Source of the DNA: Planctomycetota bacterium
GTDB taxonomy: Bacteria > Planctomycetota > UBA1135 > UBA2386
Assembly: GCA_028281765.1 (NCBI GenBank)
Contig: JANQJF010000021.1
Location: 1 to 64,000 of the forward strand
Direction: 5' to 3'
Length of the DNA: 64,000 nucleotides
The position numbers and the translations under genes are program-made. Shown here in pieces: positions 1 through 10,192 of the stretch (positions are counted from its first letter, which is position 1; each line of letters begins with the position of its first letter). The notes under the pieces were generated by a model, which was not told the origin of the DNA, searched no databases, and saw only the letters and a list, made by a program, of their open reading frames with translations.

Positions 1-94
1 CTCAACTTGTCCACTGACAAGCCATGTCGTCGCAGCGCCTTGCGAGCGAACCCCAGGAACACCGACATACGCGACGCTCTTCAGCGACACCCCA

Positions 95-1456
<1,362 letters not shown>

Positions 1457-1458
1457 GG

Positions 1459-1498
1459 GGTCCGCACGCGCGATTCGCGCGCGCGCGGGGGGCGGACC
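1459..1498 (-). promoter_or_regulatory. GC-rich leader hairpin upstream of the helicase start codon
   Basis: GGTCCGC (1459-1465) pairs with GCGGACC (1492-1498), and alternating CG runs (1467-1472 and about 1476-1481) form an inner stem. On the transcript this hairpin ends two bases before the helicase ATG and covers the place where a Shine-Dalgarno sequence would lie. It could restrain translation until unfolded. The structure is seen; the regulatory role is inferred. Confidence 0.4.
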
Positions 1499-1567
1499 AT
1501 AGGGGCTCCGATCCGCGGATGACCGGCGATTCTCAGAAAGACTCGCGTGTGCCCGGGGCGAGTTGCG

Positions 1568-2170
1568 CTAGCCCGTGCGCCGGTCGGCCGGCACGACGCT
1601 GCGGATGCTCAGCGGGCTCTTGCTCAGGCGGCGGCGCGGGACGCGCTTGGACTTACGCGCGGCCGGCAGGTTCGGACGGGCTATGTCGAGCACGCCGCAC
1701 AAGCCGCAGGCGATGCCACCGAGCAGCAGCGCGGCGACGGTGTTGTCGAGCCAGGACCCGAAGCTGTACGGCACGAGCTTCAGCGAGCTCAGGGCGCCGA
1801 GGAGCACCGGGAGCATCGTCCAAGCGACGACCCAGTAGCCGACGGCCGACCACGAGCGGCGGAAGCCGCGACGGACGATGCCGAAACCGAAGAACAGCAG
1901 GCCGAAGATCACGGCTGCCGCAGGCAGATCGAACGCGAAGGCGAACGACTCGGGCATCGTCGGCAGCGAGCGCCAGAACCCGGCCGTCATCAGCACGGGC
2001 AGGATGTCGCCCCGCGACAACGCGGCCTGCAGCGTCGACTCGGGGTCGACCTTCGCGATGAAGGCGACCAGAGTCAGTGCGAACGCGATCACGCCGGCGG
2101 CGAGGAACAGCGGGACCAGCGCGCGCGGCATCGCGGTGGTCTTCGGGAACTCTTTGTAGAACTCGGGCAC
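1568..2170 (-). CDS. Four-helix membrane protein of unknown function
   Basis: A 200-residue inner-membrane protein that I do not recognise. Four hydrophobic stretches are visible: about 16-38 (LVPLFLAAGVIAFALTLVAF), 78-98 (around AAAVIFGLLFFGFGIV), 108-128 and 138-160. A basic, Arg/Lys-rich cytoplasmic tail follows from about 170. The start used here is GTG, preceded by AGGAGGT, but that motif sits only about two bases from the GTG. An ATG at codon 14 (2131) is possible but has no nearby ribosome binding site. It lies between the alcohol dehydrogenase and the helicase on the same strand, with gaps of about 100 bases, so it is probably its own transcription unit or loosely linked to the helicase. 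Confidence 0.7.
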   Translation of the reverse strand: MPEFYKEFPKTTAMPRALVPLFLAAGVIAFALTLVAFIAKVDPESTLQAALSRGDILPVLMTAGFWRSLPTMPESFAFAFDLPAAAVIFGLLFFGFGIVRRGFRRSWSAVGYWVVAWTMLPVLLGALSSLKLVPYSFGSWLDNTVAALLLGGIACGLCGVLDIARPNLPAARKSKRVPRRRLSKSPLSIRSVVPADRRTG

Positions 2171-2266
2171 GACCTCCTTTTCGGCCGAGTTCGCGCGGTC
2201 CCGTTGTCGGTTGTCCCGCGATGAGACGTGCGGGTCGGGATGCCCGTGGCATCGAGCGTTCGGACA

Positions 2267-3313
2267 CTACGGTGTCAGGACGACCTTCGTGCAACCGTCC
2301 AGTTTCTGATCGAAGGTGCGGTAGGCCTCGGGTCCGTCAGCCAGGGGGAGATGGTGCGAGATGATCGCGTCGAGCGGGTAGCGCTTGGCCTGAACGGTCG
2401 GGATCAGTCGATCGATCATCGCGCGCGCCGGGCAGCGGCCGATGCGCAGCGTGAGGTTGTGGTCGTAGGCCTGGGTCGGAGAGATCGAGAAGTGCGGTTC
2501 GTTGTGCACCCCGACGATCGAGATCGTGCCGCCGGGTCGCACGAGGGCGAGCGCGAGTTCCGAGGCCGAGGGCGAGCCGACGGCCTCGAGCACGGCGTCG
2601 GCGCCGCGGCCCTCGGTGGCGTCGCGGAGCGTCTGCTGCGGGTGAGCCGTTCGCGCGTCGATCGGGATCGCGCCGAACCGTTCGGCGATCGCGAGTCGCT
2701 CCGGCACGACGTCCACCGCGTAGAGCCGCTCGGCGCCGAGCTCGCGCGCGCCCACGATGGCCATGAGGCCGACGGGGCCGAGCCCGACGACGGCGTACGT
2801 GCCGCGGGGATCGATGTCGGCGCGGAGCGCGCAGTAGTATCCGGTCGACATCACGTCGCCGAGCAGCAAGGCCTCGTCGTCGGTGACGCCGTCGGGGATT
2901 CCGACGAGCGTGGATTCGGCGAGCGGCACGCGCACGTACTCCGCCTGGGCGCCGTGCAGCCCGTGTTCGTCGCCGACCCAGCCGAACAGCTGCCCGCGTT
3001 CGCACCGTGCGGTCAGTCCGCTGCGGCAGAAGTAGCACGCCCCGCAGCTCGTCGTGAACGGACTGAGCACGCGCGCTCCGACGCGCAGAGCGCGCACGTC
3101 TGCGCCGACTTCGACGACTTCCCCGATGAACTCGTGGCCCATGACCGTGCCGTGGTCGAGGCCCTGCTCGCGCTCGTGGTAGGCGTGCAGGTCGGAGCCA
3201 CAGATCGCGGTCCGGGTAATGCGGACGATTGCGTCGGCCGGGTCGAGCACGGCAGGGTCGGCGACCGTGGACAGCCGCACGTCTCGGGCACCGTGGAAAG
3301 TCAGAGCGCGCAC
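2267..3313 (-). CDS. Zinc-dependent alcohol dehydrogenase family protein (MDR)
   Basis: NAD(P)-dependent oxidoreductase of the medium-chain zinc alcohol dehydrogenase family, 348 residues. The catalytic zinc site is visible as the Cys in AICGSDLHAY (about residue 38) and the GHE motif near 60. The structural zinc is a four-cysteine lobe, CGACYFCRSGLTARC (about 91-105). The Rossmann motif VGLGPVGLMA is near 170, followed by a coenzyme-binding AVDVVPERL. The sequence resembles the glutathione-independent formaldehyde dehydrogenase / threonine dehydrogenase-like branch, but substrate specificity cannot be read from sequence. It is divergent from the molybdenum hydroxylase genes across a gap of about 170 bases, and both could handle aldehydes or alcohols; that link is only inference. 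Confidence 0.93.
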   Translation of the reverse strand: MRALTFHGARDVRLSTVADPAVLDPADAIVRITRTAICGSDLHAYHEREQGLDHGTVMGHEFIGEVVEVGADVRALRVGARVLSPFTTSCGACYFCRSGLTARCERGQLFGWVGDEHGLHGAQAEYVRVPLAESTLVGIPDGVTDDEALLLGDVMSTGYYCALRADIDPRGTYAVVGLGPVGLMAIVGARELGAERLYAVDVVPERLAIAERFGAIPIDARTAHPQQTLRDATEGRGADAVLEAVGSPSASELALALVRPGGTISIVGVHNEPHFSISPTQAYDHNLTLRIGRCPARAMIDRLIPTVQAKRYPLDAIISHHLPLADGPEAYRTFDQKLDGCTKVVLTP

Positions 3314-3483
3314 GAACGCAGCTTACCAAGCGGCTCCGATAGCTCTGCACTCGCGATCATTGAGGTTTTCATTGTTCGCCACGTGGTTCATTCTCATTCG
3401 AGAACGACTCGGATCGCGGATCGTCGCGCGGCGCGTGCACGCGCGCGTGTCTCGGCGTTACGATCCGGACTCACCCGTTTCAC

Positions 3484-3954
3484 ATGCGCTACCACATGCA
3501 ACTCCAAGTCAACGGCAAGACCGTCGACCTGGAAGGAGTCGAGCCTGACACGCCACTCCTCTGGGTCCTTCGCGATCATCTCGGATACACAGGCACGCGC
3601 TTCGGCTGCGGTATGACCCTGTGCGGTGCGTGCACCGTGCATCTCAACGGCGTCGCGACGCGGTCGTGCATGCTGCCGGTGCAGGCGGTCGTCGGTCAGA
3701 AGATCACGACGATCGAAGGTCTGTCGCCGGACGGTGAGCACCCGGTGCAGAAGGCTTGGCGGGAGCACGACGTCGCCCAGTGCGGCTACTGCCAGTCCGG
3801 TCAGATGATGTCGGCTGCCGCTCTGCTCGAGAGCACGCCGAACCCGACCGACGAGGAGATCGACAACGCGATGAGCGGCAACATCTGCCGCTGCGGGACC
3901 TACCAGCGCATTCGCGCCGCGATCCACACCGCCGCGAAGGAGGCAGGGAAATGA
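3484..3954 (+). CDS. (2Fe-2S) subunit of a molybdenum hydroxylase (IorA / xanthine-dehydrogenase small-subunit type)
   Basis: Electron-transfer subunit of 156 residues carrying two [2Fe-2S] clusters for the molybdopterin subunit encoded next. The N-terminal plant-ferredoxin-like cluster is seen as [17 protein letters not shown] plus a downstream Cys in TRSC. The C-terminal four-helix cluster domain has CGYCQSGQ and [11 protein letters not shown]. The length is normal for the single-chain small subunit of isoquinoline 1-oxidoreductase-like or aldehyde-oxidising enzymes. Two ATGs are available (3484 and 3496); neither has a strong ribosome binding site. The stop overlaps the ATG of the large subunit (ATGA), showing translational coupling. 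No FAD subunit is nearby, so electrons probably pass to another acceptor such as a cytochrome. Confidence 0.96.
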   Translation: MRYHMQLQVNGKTVDLEGVEPDTPLLWVLRDHLGYTGTRFGCGMTLCGACTVHLNGVATRSCMLPVQAVVGQKITTIEGLSPDGEHPVQKAWREHDVAQCGYCQSGQMMSAAALLESTPNPTDEEIDNAMSGNICRCGTYQRIRAAIHTAAKEAGK

Positions 3955-6218
3955 ACGCGCTCGAAAACGTCAGCCACGACGCGGCGCTGAGCCGGCGCGG
4001 CTTCCTGAAGGGACTGGTCGCGGCCGGTGGGCTCGTGCTGAGCGTGCGCCTCGGTGCCCAGTCCGTGCTCGCCAACGTCGGTGCCGTCGGCGCCGACGAC
4101 TTCTCGCCCAACCTGTTCTTGTCGATCGACAAGAAGGGCATCGTCACGATCCTCGCGCACCGCTCGGAGATGGGCACGGGGATTCGCACGGCGCTGCCGC
4201 TCGTCGTCGCCGACGAGCTCGACGCCGAACTCGATCAGGTTCGCATCGAGCAGGCGATCGGGGACAAGCGTCTCGGCGACCAGAACACGGACGGCTCGAA
4301 GAGCATCCGCGACTTCTACCAGCCGATGCGTGAAGCCGGTGCCGCTGCCCGAGCCATGCTCGAGCAAGCCGCGGCGAAGCAGTGGGGCGTGCCCGTGTCG
4401 GAGTGCAAGGCCCGCGAGCACGCGATCGTGCACGAGAAGAGCGGCAAGCGCGCCGGCTTCGGCGATCTCGTCGAAGCGGCCGCGAAGCTGTCGGTGCCGA
4501 AGGTCGGTGATCTGACGTTCAAGTCGCCGGCGCAGTGGCGCTACGTCGGCAAGGACCACAAGATCGTTGACGCGCGCGATCTGACGACGGGTGCGGCGAA
4601 GTTCGGTCTCGACGTCACGCCGGAAGGCACGGTGTTCGCGATGATCGCGCGTTCGCCGGTCATCGGCGGCAAGGTCAAGTCGGTCGACAGTTCCGCTGCG
4701 AAGGCCGTCAAGGGCGTCCTCGACGTGTTCGAGTTGCCCGGCCCGAAGCCGCCGTACGTGTTCCAGGCGCTCGGTGGCGTCGTCGTGACCGCGAAGAACA
4801 CGTGGGCCGCGAAGAAGGGCCGCGACGCGCTGAAGATCGAATGGGACGCGGGCGCCAACGCGAGCTACGACTCCAAGGAGTACCGCAAGGCCCTCGAGGC
4901 TGCCGCACGCAAGCAGGGCGAGGTCGTCCGCTCGCGCGGCGACGGCAAGCAGGCGCTCGCCGATGCCGCGGATACGCACGTCGCCGAGTACTACCTGCCG
5001 CACCTCGCGCACGCGTCGATGGAGCCGCCGGCGGCGGTCGCGCACGTCAAGGGTGACAAGTGCGAGGTCTGGGCTCCGGTGCAGAACCCGCAGGCGGCGC
5101 AGGAGACGGTGGGCGCGGCGCTCGGGATCGACCCGCAGAACGTGCGCTGCAACGTCACGCTTCTCGGTGGTGGGTTCGGTCGCAAGTCGAAACCCGACTA
5201 TTGCGCCGAGGCCGCGCTGCTCAGCAAGCGGCTCGGCAAGCCGGTCAAGGTCGTGTGGACGCGCGAAGACGACATCCGCTTCGACTACTACCACTCGGTC
5301 GCGGCGCTGCGCATGGAGGCCGCGCTCGACAAGGACGGCAAGCCGACTGCGTGGCTGCAGCGGACCGTGTTCCCGACGATCTTCTCGACGTTCATGCCGG
5401 GCGCGACGAAGGGCGGCGCCATGGAACTCGGGCTTGGGTTCACCGACGTCCCGTACGACATCCCGAACCTGCGCTGCGAAGTCGGCGAGGCCGAGAGCCA
5501 CGTGCGGATCGGTTGGTTGCGCTCGGTCAGCAACATCTACCACGCGTTCGCGGTCAGCACGTTCACGGACGAACTCGCGACCAAAGCCGGGCGCGACCCG
5601 CTCGAGTACACGCTCGAGCTGATCGGCAAGCCGCGGGAGCTCGACTTCGACGGGGCGGAGTACCCGAACTACGGGCAGCCGAAGGATCGCTTCCCGGCGG
5701 ACACCGGCCGGCTCAAGGCGGTCGCGGAGCTCTGCGCGCAGAAGGCCGGCTGGGGCAAGAAGCTCCCGAAGGGGCGCGGGCAGGGTTTCGCGGTGCACCG
5801 CAGCTTCCTCAGCTACGTCGCCGTCGTGGCCGAGGTCGAGGTGGGCAAGGACGGCAAGCTGTCGATCCCGCGCGTCGACATCGCGCTCGACTGCGGCCTC
5901 GTCGTCAGCCCGGACCGCGTCCGTGCGCAGATGGAAGGCTCGGTGATCTTCGGTCAGAGCCTCACGCTCCACGGCGAGATCACCGCGACCAACGGTGCGA
6001 TCGACCAGAGCAACTTCCACGACTACCAGATGACGCGCATGCACGAGGCGCCGCGCGAGATCCACGTGCACCTCGTCGATTCGAGCGCGCCGCCGGCCGG
6101 TGTCGGTGAGCCTGGCGTCCCGCCCGTGGCGCCGGCGATCTGCTCCGCGATCGCGAAGGCGACGGGCAAGCGGATCCGGGAGCTGCCGTTGATGAAGCAG
6201 GACCTCAGTTGGAGCTGA
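3951..6218 (+). CDS. Molybdopterin-binding subunit of a molybdenum hydroxylase (IorB-like), Tat-exported
   Basis: Catalytic subunit of 755 residues binding the molybdenum cofactor, of the isoquinoline 1-oxidoreductase beta-subunit / membrane-linked aldehyde dehydrogenase type. The start is the ATG overlapping the stop of the 2Fe-2S gene. The N-terminus has a twin-arginine signal, SRRGFLKG (about residues 14-21), followed by a hydrophobic stretch, so the complex is probably exported folded with its iron-sulfur partner. The glycine-rich cofactor loop LGGGFGRKS and the late [13 protein letters not shown] motif with its glutamate, which provides the family active-site Glu, are both visible. No cytochrome c domain is present at the end. 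Substrate is unknown; heteroaromatic compounds or aldehydes are typical for the family. Confidence 0.95.
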   Translation: MNALENVSHDAALSRRGFLKGLVAAGGLVLSVRLGAQSVLANVGAVGADDFSPNLFLSIDKKGIVTILAHRSEMGTGIRTALPLVVADELDAELDQVRIEQAIGDKRLGDQNTDGSKSIRDFYQPMREAGAAARAMLEQAAAKQWGVPVSECKAREHAIVHEKSGKRAGFGDLVEAAAKLSVPKVGDLTFKSPAQWRYVGKDHKIVDARDLTTGAAKFGLDVTPEGTVFAMIARSPVIGGKVKSVDSSAAKAVKGVLDVFELPGPKPPYVFQALGGVVVTAKNTWAAKKGRDALKIEWDAGANASYDSKEYRKALEAAARKQGEVVRSRGDGKQALADAADTHVAEYYLPHLAHASMEPPAAVAHVKGDKCEVWAPVQNPQAAQETVGAALGIDPQNVRCNVTLLGGGFGRKSKPDYCAEAALLSKRLGKPVKVVWTREDDIRFDYYHSVAALRMEAALDKDGKPTAWLQRTVFPTIFSTFMPGATKGGAMELGLGFTDVPYDIPNLRCEVGEAESHVRIGWLRSVSNIYHAFAVSTFTDELATKAGRDPLEYTLELIGKPRELDFDGAEYPNYGQPKDRFPADTGRLKAVAELCAQKAGWGKKLPKGRGQGFAVHRSFLSYVAVVAEVEVGKDGKLSIPRVDIALDCGLVVSPDRVRAQMEGSVIFGQSLTLHGEITATNGAIDQSNFHDYQMTRMHEAPREIHVHLVDSSAPPAGVGEPGVPPVAPAICSAIAKATGKRIRELPLMKQDLSWS

Positions 6219-6329
6219 GGGAGTGCGCGGGCGGCGGTGTCCGTAGGTGCCGTCGCCCGTGAACGCGCGCTACGCGTTCGACGTGACGGTGCCGGGCGCG
6301 GTCTCGACCTGGTGCGACGACACACGCGC

Positions 6330-7526
6330 TCAGTCGCCGAACGTCGTTACCAACACGTCGGAGTGCGACAGCGGGAAGCATGCCGGCGACGTCGGGTCCG
6401 CGGCGAACGCCTGCCACAAGAACGGCACTTGTGCGCTCGTCAGATCCCCGAGCATGGAGCCGGGCAGCACGAGCGATCCCGAGCCGCTGCTGAGTCCGAT
6501 CGGTACCGCGGCGAGCACGATTGGGAATCCGACCGTGAAGCCGCCACAATTCGGCAGAGTGGCGGGCGGCGAGCCAGCGCCGAACAACAGCGTGGCGATG
6601 GTCGCGGGCCCCGCGAAGTCGACGGTCAGTTCGAGGTCCTGTCCGATCACCGGCCTCGGCGAGGACACGGTCGGCGCGCCGAAGGCGCCACCGACCGCGG
6701 TTCCCACGTTCTGCGCGGTGCCCTCGGAGCCGACGTACTGATGGTTGTGTCCGGACGTCGTCAAGAACGACCGGGACTCGCCCGGGCCGATCGTCACGTT
6801 CCACTGGAATGCGCACACAATGTCCGTGATCACCGTTGGCTGGAACTGCGAGTCGAACAGGTCCCAGCCGCTGCGAATCCACTCGGGCACGTTGTTGTCG
6901 TGGGGGCCGAACATGACGAACGGGGAGATGCCCCAGTGGTCCGGGGCGACGGCATGGCATTCGAAGAAGCCACCGCAGGACGAGCCGTCGTCGAACAAGA
7001 TTCGATCGCTCCCGGACGCGGGTAGCACCTGGTCGTTGAATGGCGTCCAGTTGAGGTTCACGTCCCAGTGGCAGTAGATCTTCAGAGAGATCGGGTCGGG
7101 CGCGATGTTCTGCACGATCAGGAGGTGCTCGACGTAGCCGCTGTCCGGTCCCGAACTCTGCACGAAGTCGAGGACCTCCGCGTTGAACAGCCCGGTGGTA
7201 TCGACGTCTCCGATCGTCTGTACCGCGGTATCTGCGAGGACGAACGAGTTGTAGCTTCCGTGGCCGAAGTCATCGATGACTTCGCTCGAGTGGGAGCCGG
7301 GGACGGAATAGGACCAGCCCCAGGATCCCATGTTGTCGAGCGGACACGGATGGCTCGCCGTGAAGTCGACGATGTTCGCGCCGATGACGGCGGCCGGGGT
7401 CCAGGAGAACGACGCGTTGCCGTCCGAGATCGTGAACTGGGCCGAGACGGGCGAGCTCACGAGCAGCGCGAGGGCTGCGCCGAGCAGGATTCCCGTTTCA
7501 GGCCGGGGCTTCGTGGATCCGAGCAC
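6330..7526 (-). CDS. Secreted protein with shared C-terminal beta-rich domain
   Basis: A 398-residue exported protein of unknown function. It begins at a GTG and has a signal peptide ending near SPVSAQ (about residue 30). The N-terminal two thirds are rich in Gly, Ser, Asp, Trp and aromatic residues and look like an extracellular beta-sandwich. The last 125 or so residues (from about [10 protein letters not shown]) match a domain seen at the ends of other secreted proteins in this window: a LLFGAG strand, a glycine-rich middle ending in [11 protein letters not shown], then [14 protein letters not shown] and a terminal Ser-hydrophobic strand. The gene is convergent with the molybdenum hydroxylase and divergent, across 239 bases, from the SBBP-type gene. 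No catalytic motif is recognised. Confidence 0.85.
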   Translation of the reverse strand: MLGSTKPRPETGILLGAALALLVSSPVSAQFTISDGNASFSWTPAAVIGANIVDFTASHPCPLDNMGSWGWSYSVPGSHSSEVIDDFGHGSYNSFVLADTAVQTIGDVDTTGLFNAEVLDFVQSSGPDSGYVEHLLIVQNIAPDPISLKIYCHWDVNLNWTPFNDQVLPASGSDRILFDDGSSCGGFFECHAVAPDHWGISPFVMFGPHDNNVPEWIRSGWDLFDSQFQPTVITDIVCAFQWNVTIGPGESRSFLTTSGHNHQYVGSEGTAQNVGTAVGGAFGAPTVSSPRPVIGQDLELTVDFAGPATIATLLFGAGSPPATLPNCGGFTVGFPIVLAAVPIGLSSGSGSLVLPGSMLGDLTSAQVPFLWQAFAADPTSPACFPLSHSDVLVTTFGD

Positions 7527-7765
7527 GATTCGTTATTTGCCATGGGACGGTGATCCTGGGCAGCAAAGTGCTTCGAAAATCGCGTCACGCGAGGATCGAG
7601 CGTGCTCTGGAACCGCTGCGGCGCTCGATCCGTGCGTGCAGGCGAGAATCCCTGCTCGTGTCGCGGCCGGGCGACCCGCCATGCCTCCGAGTTTTGCCAA
7701 CCGCGGGGGCGTCGCCGGACACGAACCCCCCGGCTGGGGGAACTCGTACACTGTGAGCCATCTCC

Positions 7766-10192
7766 ATGAGGCCTCTACTTCTCGCCGTCGTTCTCTCCTC
7801 CTCCTGGTTGTCTGTCGGGGTCGCCCCGGCCCAGGCGGAACCGGCCCCGTTCGCGTACGAGCCGCGGTTCGTCCAGAACCAGGGGCAGTGGTCCACGCCC
7901 GAGCTGTTTCGGGGGCGCTGCGGACCGTTCACCGTGTTCGTCGAGTCGGACGGGTGGCGCCTGGTCGCCGAGCGAGCGACCTCCGACGAGCGGCTTCCGA
8001 TCGAGGGCATCGCGCTCCGCATGCGTTTCGTCGGCAGCCAGACGGCGGCCGTGCGCATCGAAGAGCCGCTGAAGTCGGTGTCGAACTACATGATCGGCAA
8101 GGACCGTTCACAGTGGCGAACGCGCGTCCCACACGCGCGTTCGCTGCTCTTCGAGAACGTGAAGCCGGGGATCGACGTGCGTCTGACGGCGGGTGCGCAC
8201 CCGAAGTACGACGTGATCCTCGCGCCCGGCGCGCGCCTCGACGACCTGGTCGTCGAAGTGGAGGGCGCCGAGTCGCTGCACCTCGCGTCGAACGGTGATC
8301 TCGATGCGAAGACGACGTTCGGGCCGATGACGCAGCCCGTGCCGGTGAGCTGGCAGACGGTCGGCGGAGACCAGGAGCTGGTCGACGTGCGCTATTGCGT
8401 GCTCGAGGAGAACCGGTTCGGGTTCGCAGCCGACGAGCGCGATCCCGACGCCGCGCTGATCGTCGATCCGCAGCTGCTCTGGGGCACGCTCTGGGGCGGG
8501 CTCGACTTCGACTTCTTCTACGATCTGGACGGGGATGATCGTGGCCACGCCACGGTCGTCGGGAACACGCACTCGCCCAACTTCCCCACGACGTTCGGAG
8601 CGTATCAGCGGCAGCAGGTCTTCGAGAGCGGGTTCGCGTCGCAGTTCGATGCGGACGGTGCGCTGATCTTCTCGACGCTGTTCGGGGGCGACCGTGAGGA
8701 CTCGATTTCGAAGGTATGCCTGACTGCCGACTACGGAGTCGTGGTCGCGGGCATCTCGCGGGAGTACGTGCCCGGTGCACTTCCTGTCACGCCGGGCGCG
8801 CTCCAGCCCACGCCGCCGAGCGGCGCCGGCTCGCAGTCCTACCAGAACTTCCTCGCGCAGTTCAGCGCGGACGGGACGGCGCTGGACTGGTGCACCTATT
8901 TCGGCGGAAATGACTGGGAGTACTGGGCGGACATCGAGATGACGCCGGCCGGGCAGCTCGTCGTCGCGGGCATGACCGATTCGACCGACTTCCCGACGAC
9001 TGTTGGCCCGCCGCACAACGGCAACGACGAACGCGACGCGTACGTCTGCCTGATCGATCCGGTCGGTGCGCAAGCACTCATCTGGTCGCGCTTCCACGGC
9101 GGTATCGACGACGACTGGTTCGTCGACATGGCGCTGTCCTCGAGCGGTGACGTCGTCGTGGCCGGCCAGTCCTGGTCCGCCGACTTCCCGGTGACCCCGG
9201 GCGCGCTCGACTCGACGCTCGACGGCACGGTGCAGCCGATCGCGGCGCGCTTCTCGCTGCTGGACGGCAGCGTTACGTGGTCGACGTTCGTCGGCGACAC
9301 GGCTCGCGTGGAGGCGATGGCGCTCGACGAGTTCGATCGCCCGGTGATCATCGGGAACGACGTGATCCCCGCGACGGCCGACGCATGGTCCAGTCCGCTG
9401 ACGGCGTTCCAGCAGGCATACATCGCGCGAATCAGCGCCGACGGGACACAGCTCGACTGGAGTCTGGGGAGTCCCGCGTCCTTCGACGACGTATTGATCG
9501 ACGAGTTCGGGATCAACCTCGTGAGTCACGACGCCGGCCCGCTGCTCCCGACGACGCCGAACGGCAACGACATCAGCGCCGGCGACGCACGCATCGTGCG
9601 GTTCAGCCACGATGGCAAGGCGCTCACATACTCGGCGAGGATCCTCGACGGCTTCAGCACGTTCAGTGGTCTGCTGCTCACGCGAACGGGTGAGGGGCGG
9701 TACGCGGTATCCGGGGAGGGTGTCAGCCCCATCACGCCCGGTGCGCCGATCAGCACGACGACAGGCTTGGGTGCGCGTTCGGGATTCGTCCTCGGCGTTC
9801 AGGTCGGGATTCCCGGCGTCACTCGCCACGGCGACGTGTCGACGACTTGCCTGCTCCGGCCGACGGCGTTCGTCACGGCTGAGCCGAATCCTGCGGTGGG
9901 ACCGCTGTCCCTCGCTTGTGACGGACTCGTCGCGACGATCTCCGGCGGGCTTCTCGTCGGCACCGCGAGCAGTCCGGGCTATCCCTTGCCCATCGGCGGC
10001 ACGCTCTGGATCGACTCGATCCTTGCGAGTGTTCCGGTCAGCACCGATGTCCAAGGGGATCACTCGATCCAGCTGCCCATCTCGGCCGCGCTCAGCGGGG
10101 CGACCTTCCACTTCCAATACTTCTGGAACGACCTCGGCTGCTTCACTCAGCCCATGGGCCTCAGCGACGCGCTGGAGGTGACGATCCAATGA
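7766..10192 (+). CDS. Secreted SBBP/beta-propeller-like protein with shared C-terminal domain
   Basis: Large exported protein of 808 residues. A signal peptide (RPLLLAVVLSS...) ends around APAQAEP (residue 26). It is followed by the NQGQW motif, which opens a conserved N-terminal beta-domain (DUF7948-like) in many secreted SBBP proteins. Residues about 250-660 contain repeated units such as HSPNFPTT, FASQFDADGALIFSTLFGG and YIARISADGTQLDWS, characteristic of SBBP repeats that fold into a beta-propeller. The last 120 residues, from about GDVSTTCLL, belong to the C-terminal domain common to this cluster (ISGGLLVGTASS... then TFHFQYFWNDLGC). It heads a co-directional run and overlaps the next gene by ATGA. 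Likely extracellular or outer-surface; function unknown. Confidence 0.92.
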   Translation: MRPLLLAVVLSSSWLSVGVAPAQAEPAPFAYEPRFVQNQGQWSTPELFRGRCGPFTVFVESDGWRLVAERATSDERLPIEGIALRMRFVGSQTAAVRIEEPLKSVSNYMIGKDRSQWRTRVPHARSLLFENVKPGIDVRLTAGAHPKYDVILAPGARLDDLVVEVEGAESLHLASNGDLDAKTTFGPMTQPVPVSWQTVGGDQELVDVRYCVLEENRFGFAADERDPDAALIVDPQLLWGTLWGGLDFDFFYDLDGDDRGHATVVGNTHSPNFPTTFGAYQRQQVFESGFASQFDADGALIFSTLFGGDREDSISKVCLTADYGVVVAGISREYVPGALPVTPGALQPTPPSGAGSQSYQNFLAQFSADGTALDWCTYFGGNDWEYWADIEMTPAGQLVVAGMTDSTDFPTTVGPPHNGNDERDAYVCLIDPVGAQALIWSRFHGGIDDDWFVDMALSSSGDVVVAGQSWSADFPVTPGALDSTLDGTVQPIAARFSLLDGSVTWSTFVGDTARVEAMALDEFDRPVIIGNDVIPATADAWSSPLTAFQQAYIARISADGTQLDWSLGSPASFDDVLIDEFGINLVSHDAGPLLPTTPNGNDISAGDARIVRFSHDGKALTYSARILDGFSTFSGLLLTRTGEGRYAVSGEGVSPITPGAPISTTTGLGARSGFVLGVQVGIPGVTRHGDVSTTCLLRPTAFVTAEPNPAVGPLSLACDGLVATISGGLLVGTASSPGYPLPIGGTLWIDSILASVPVSTDVQGDHSIQLPISAALSGATFHFQYFWNDLGCFTQPMGLSDALEVTIQ

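Noticed and set aside
1..94. Window start before the helicase stop
   Set aside because: Only 94 bases with no protein-like frame, RNA gene or convincing terminator.
3900..6071. Long antisense open frame of over 700 codons opposite the molybdopterin subunit
   Set aside because: It is Arg/Asp/Val-rich without any protein motif and mirrors the real gene; high-GC DNA routinely keeps such antisense frames open.
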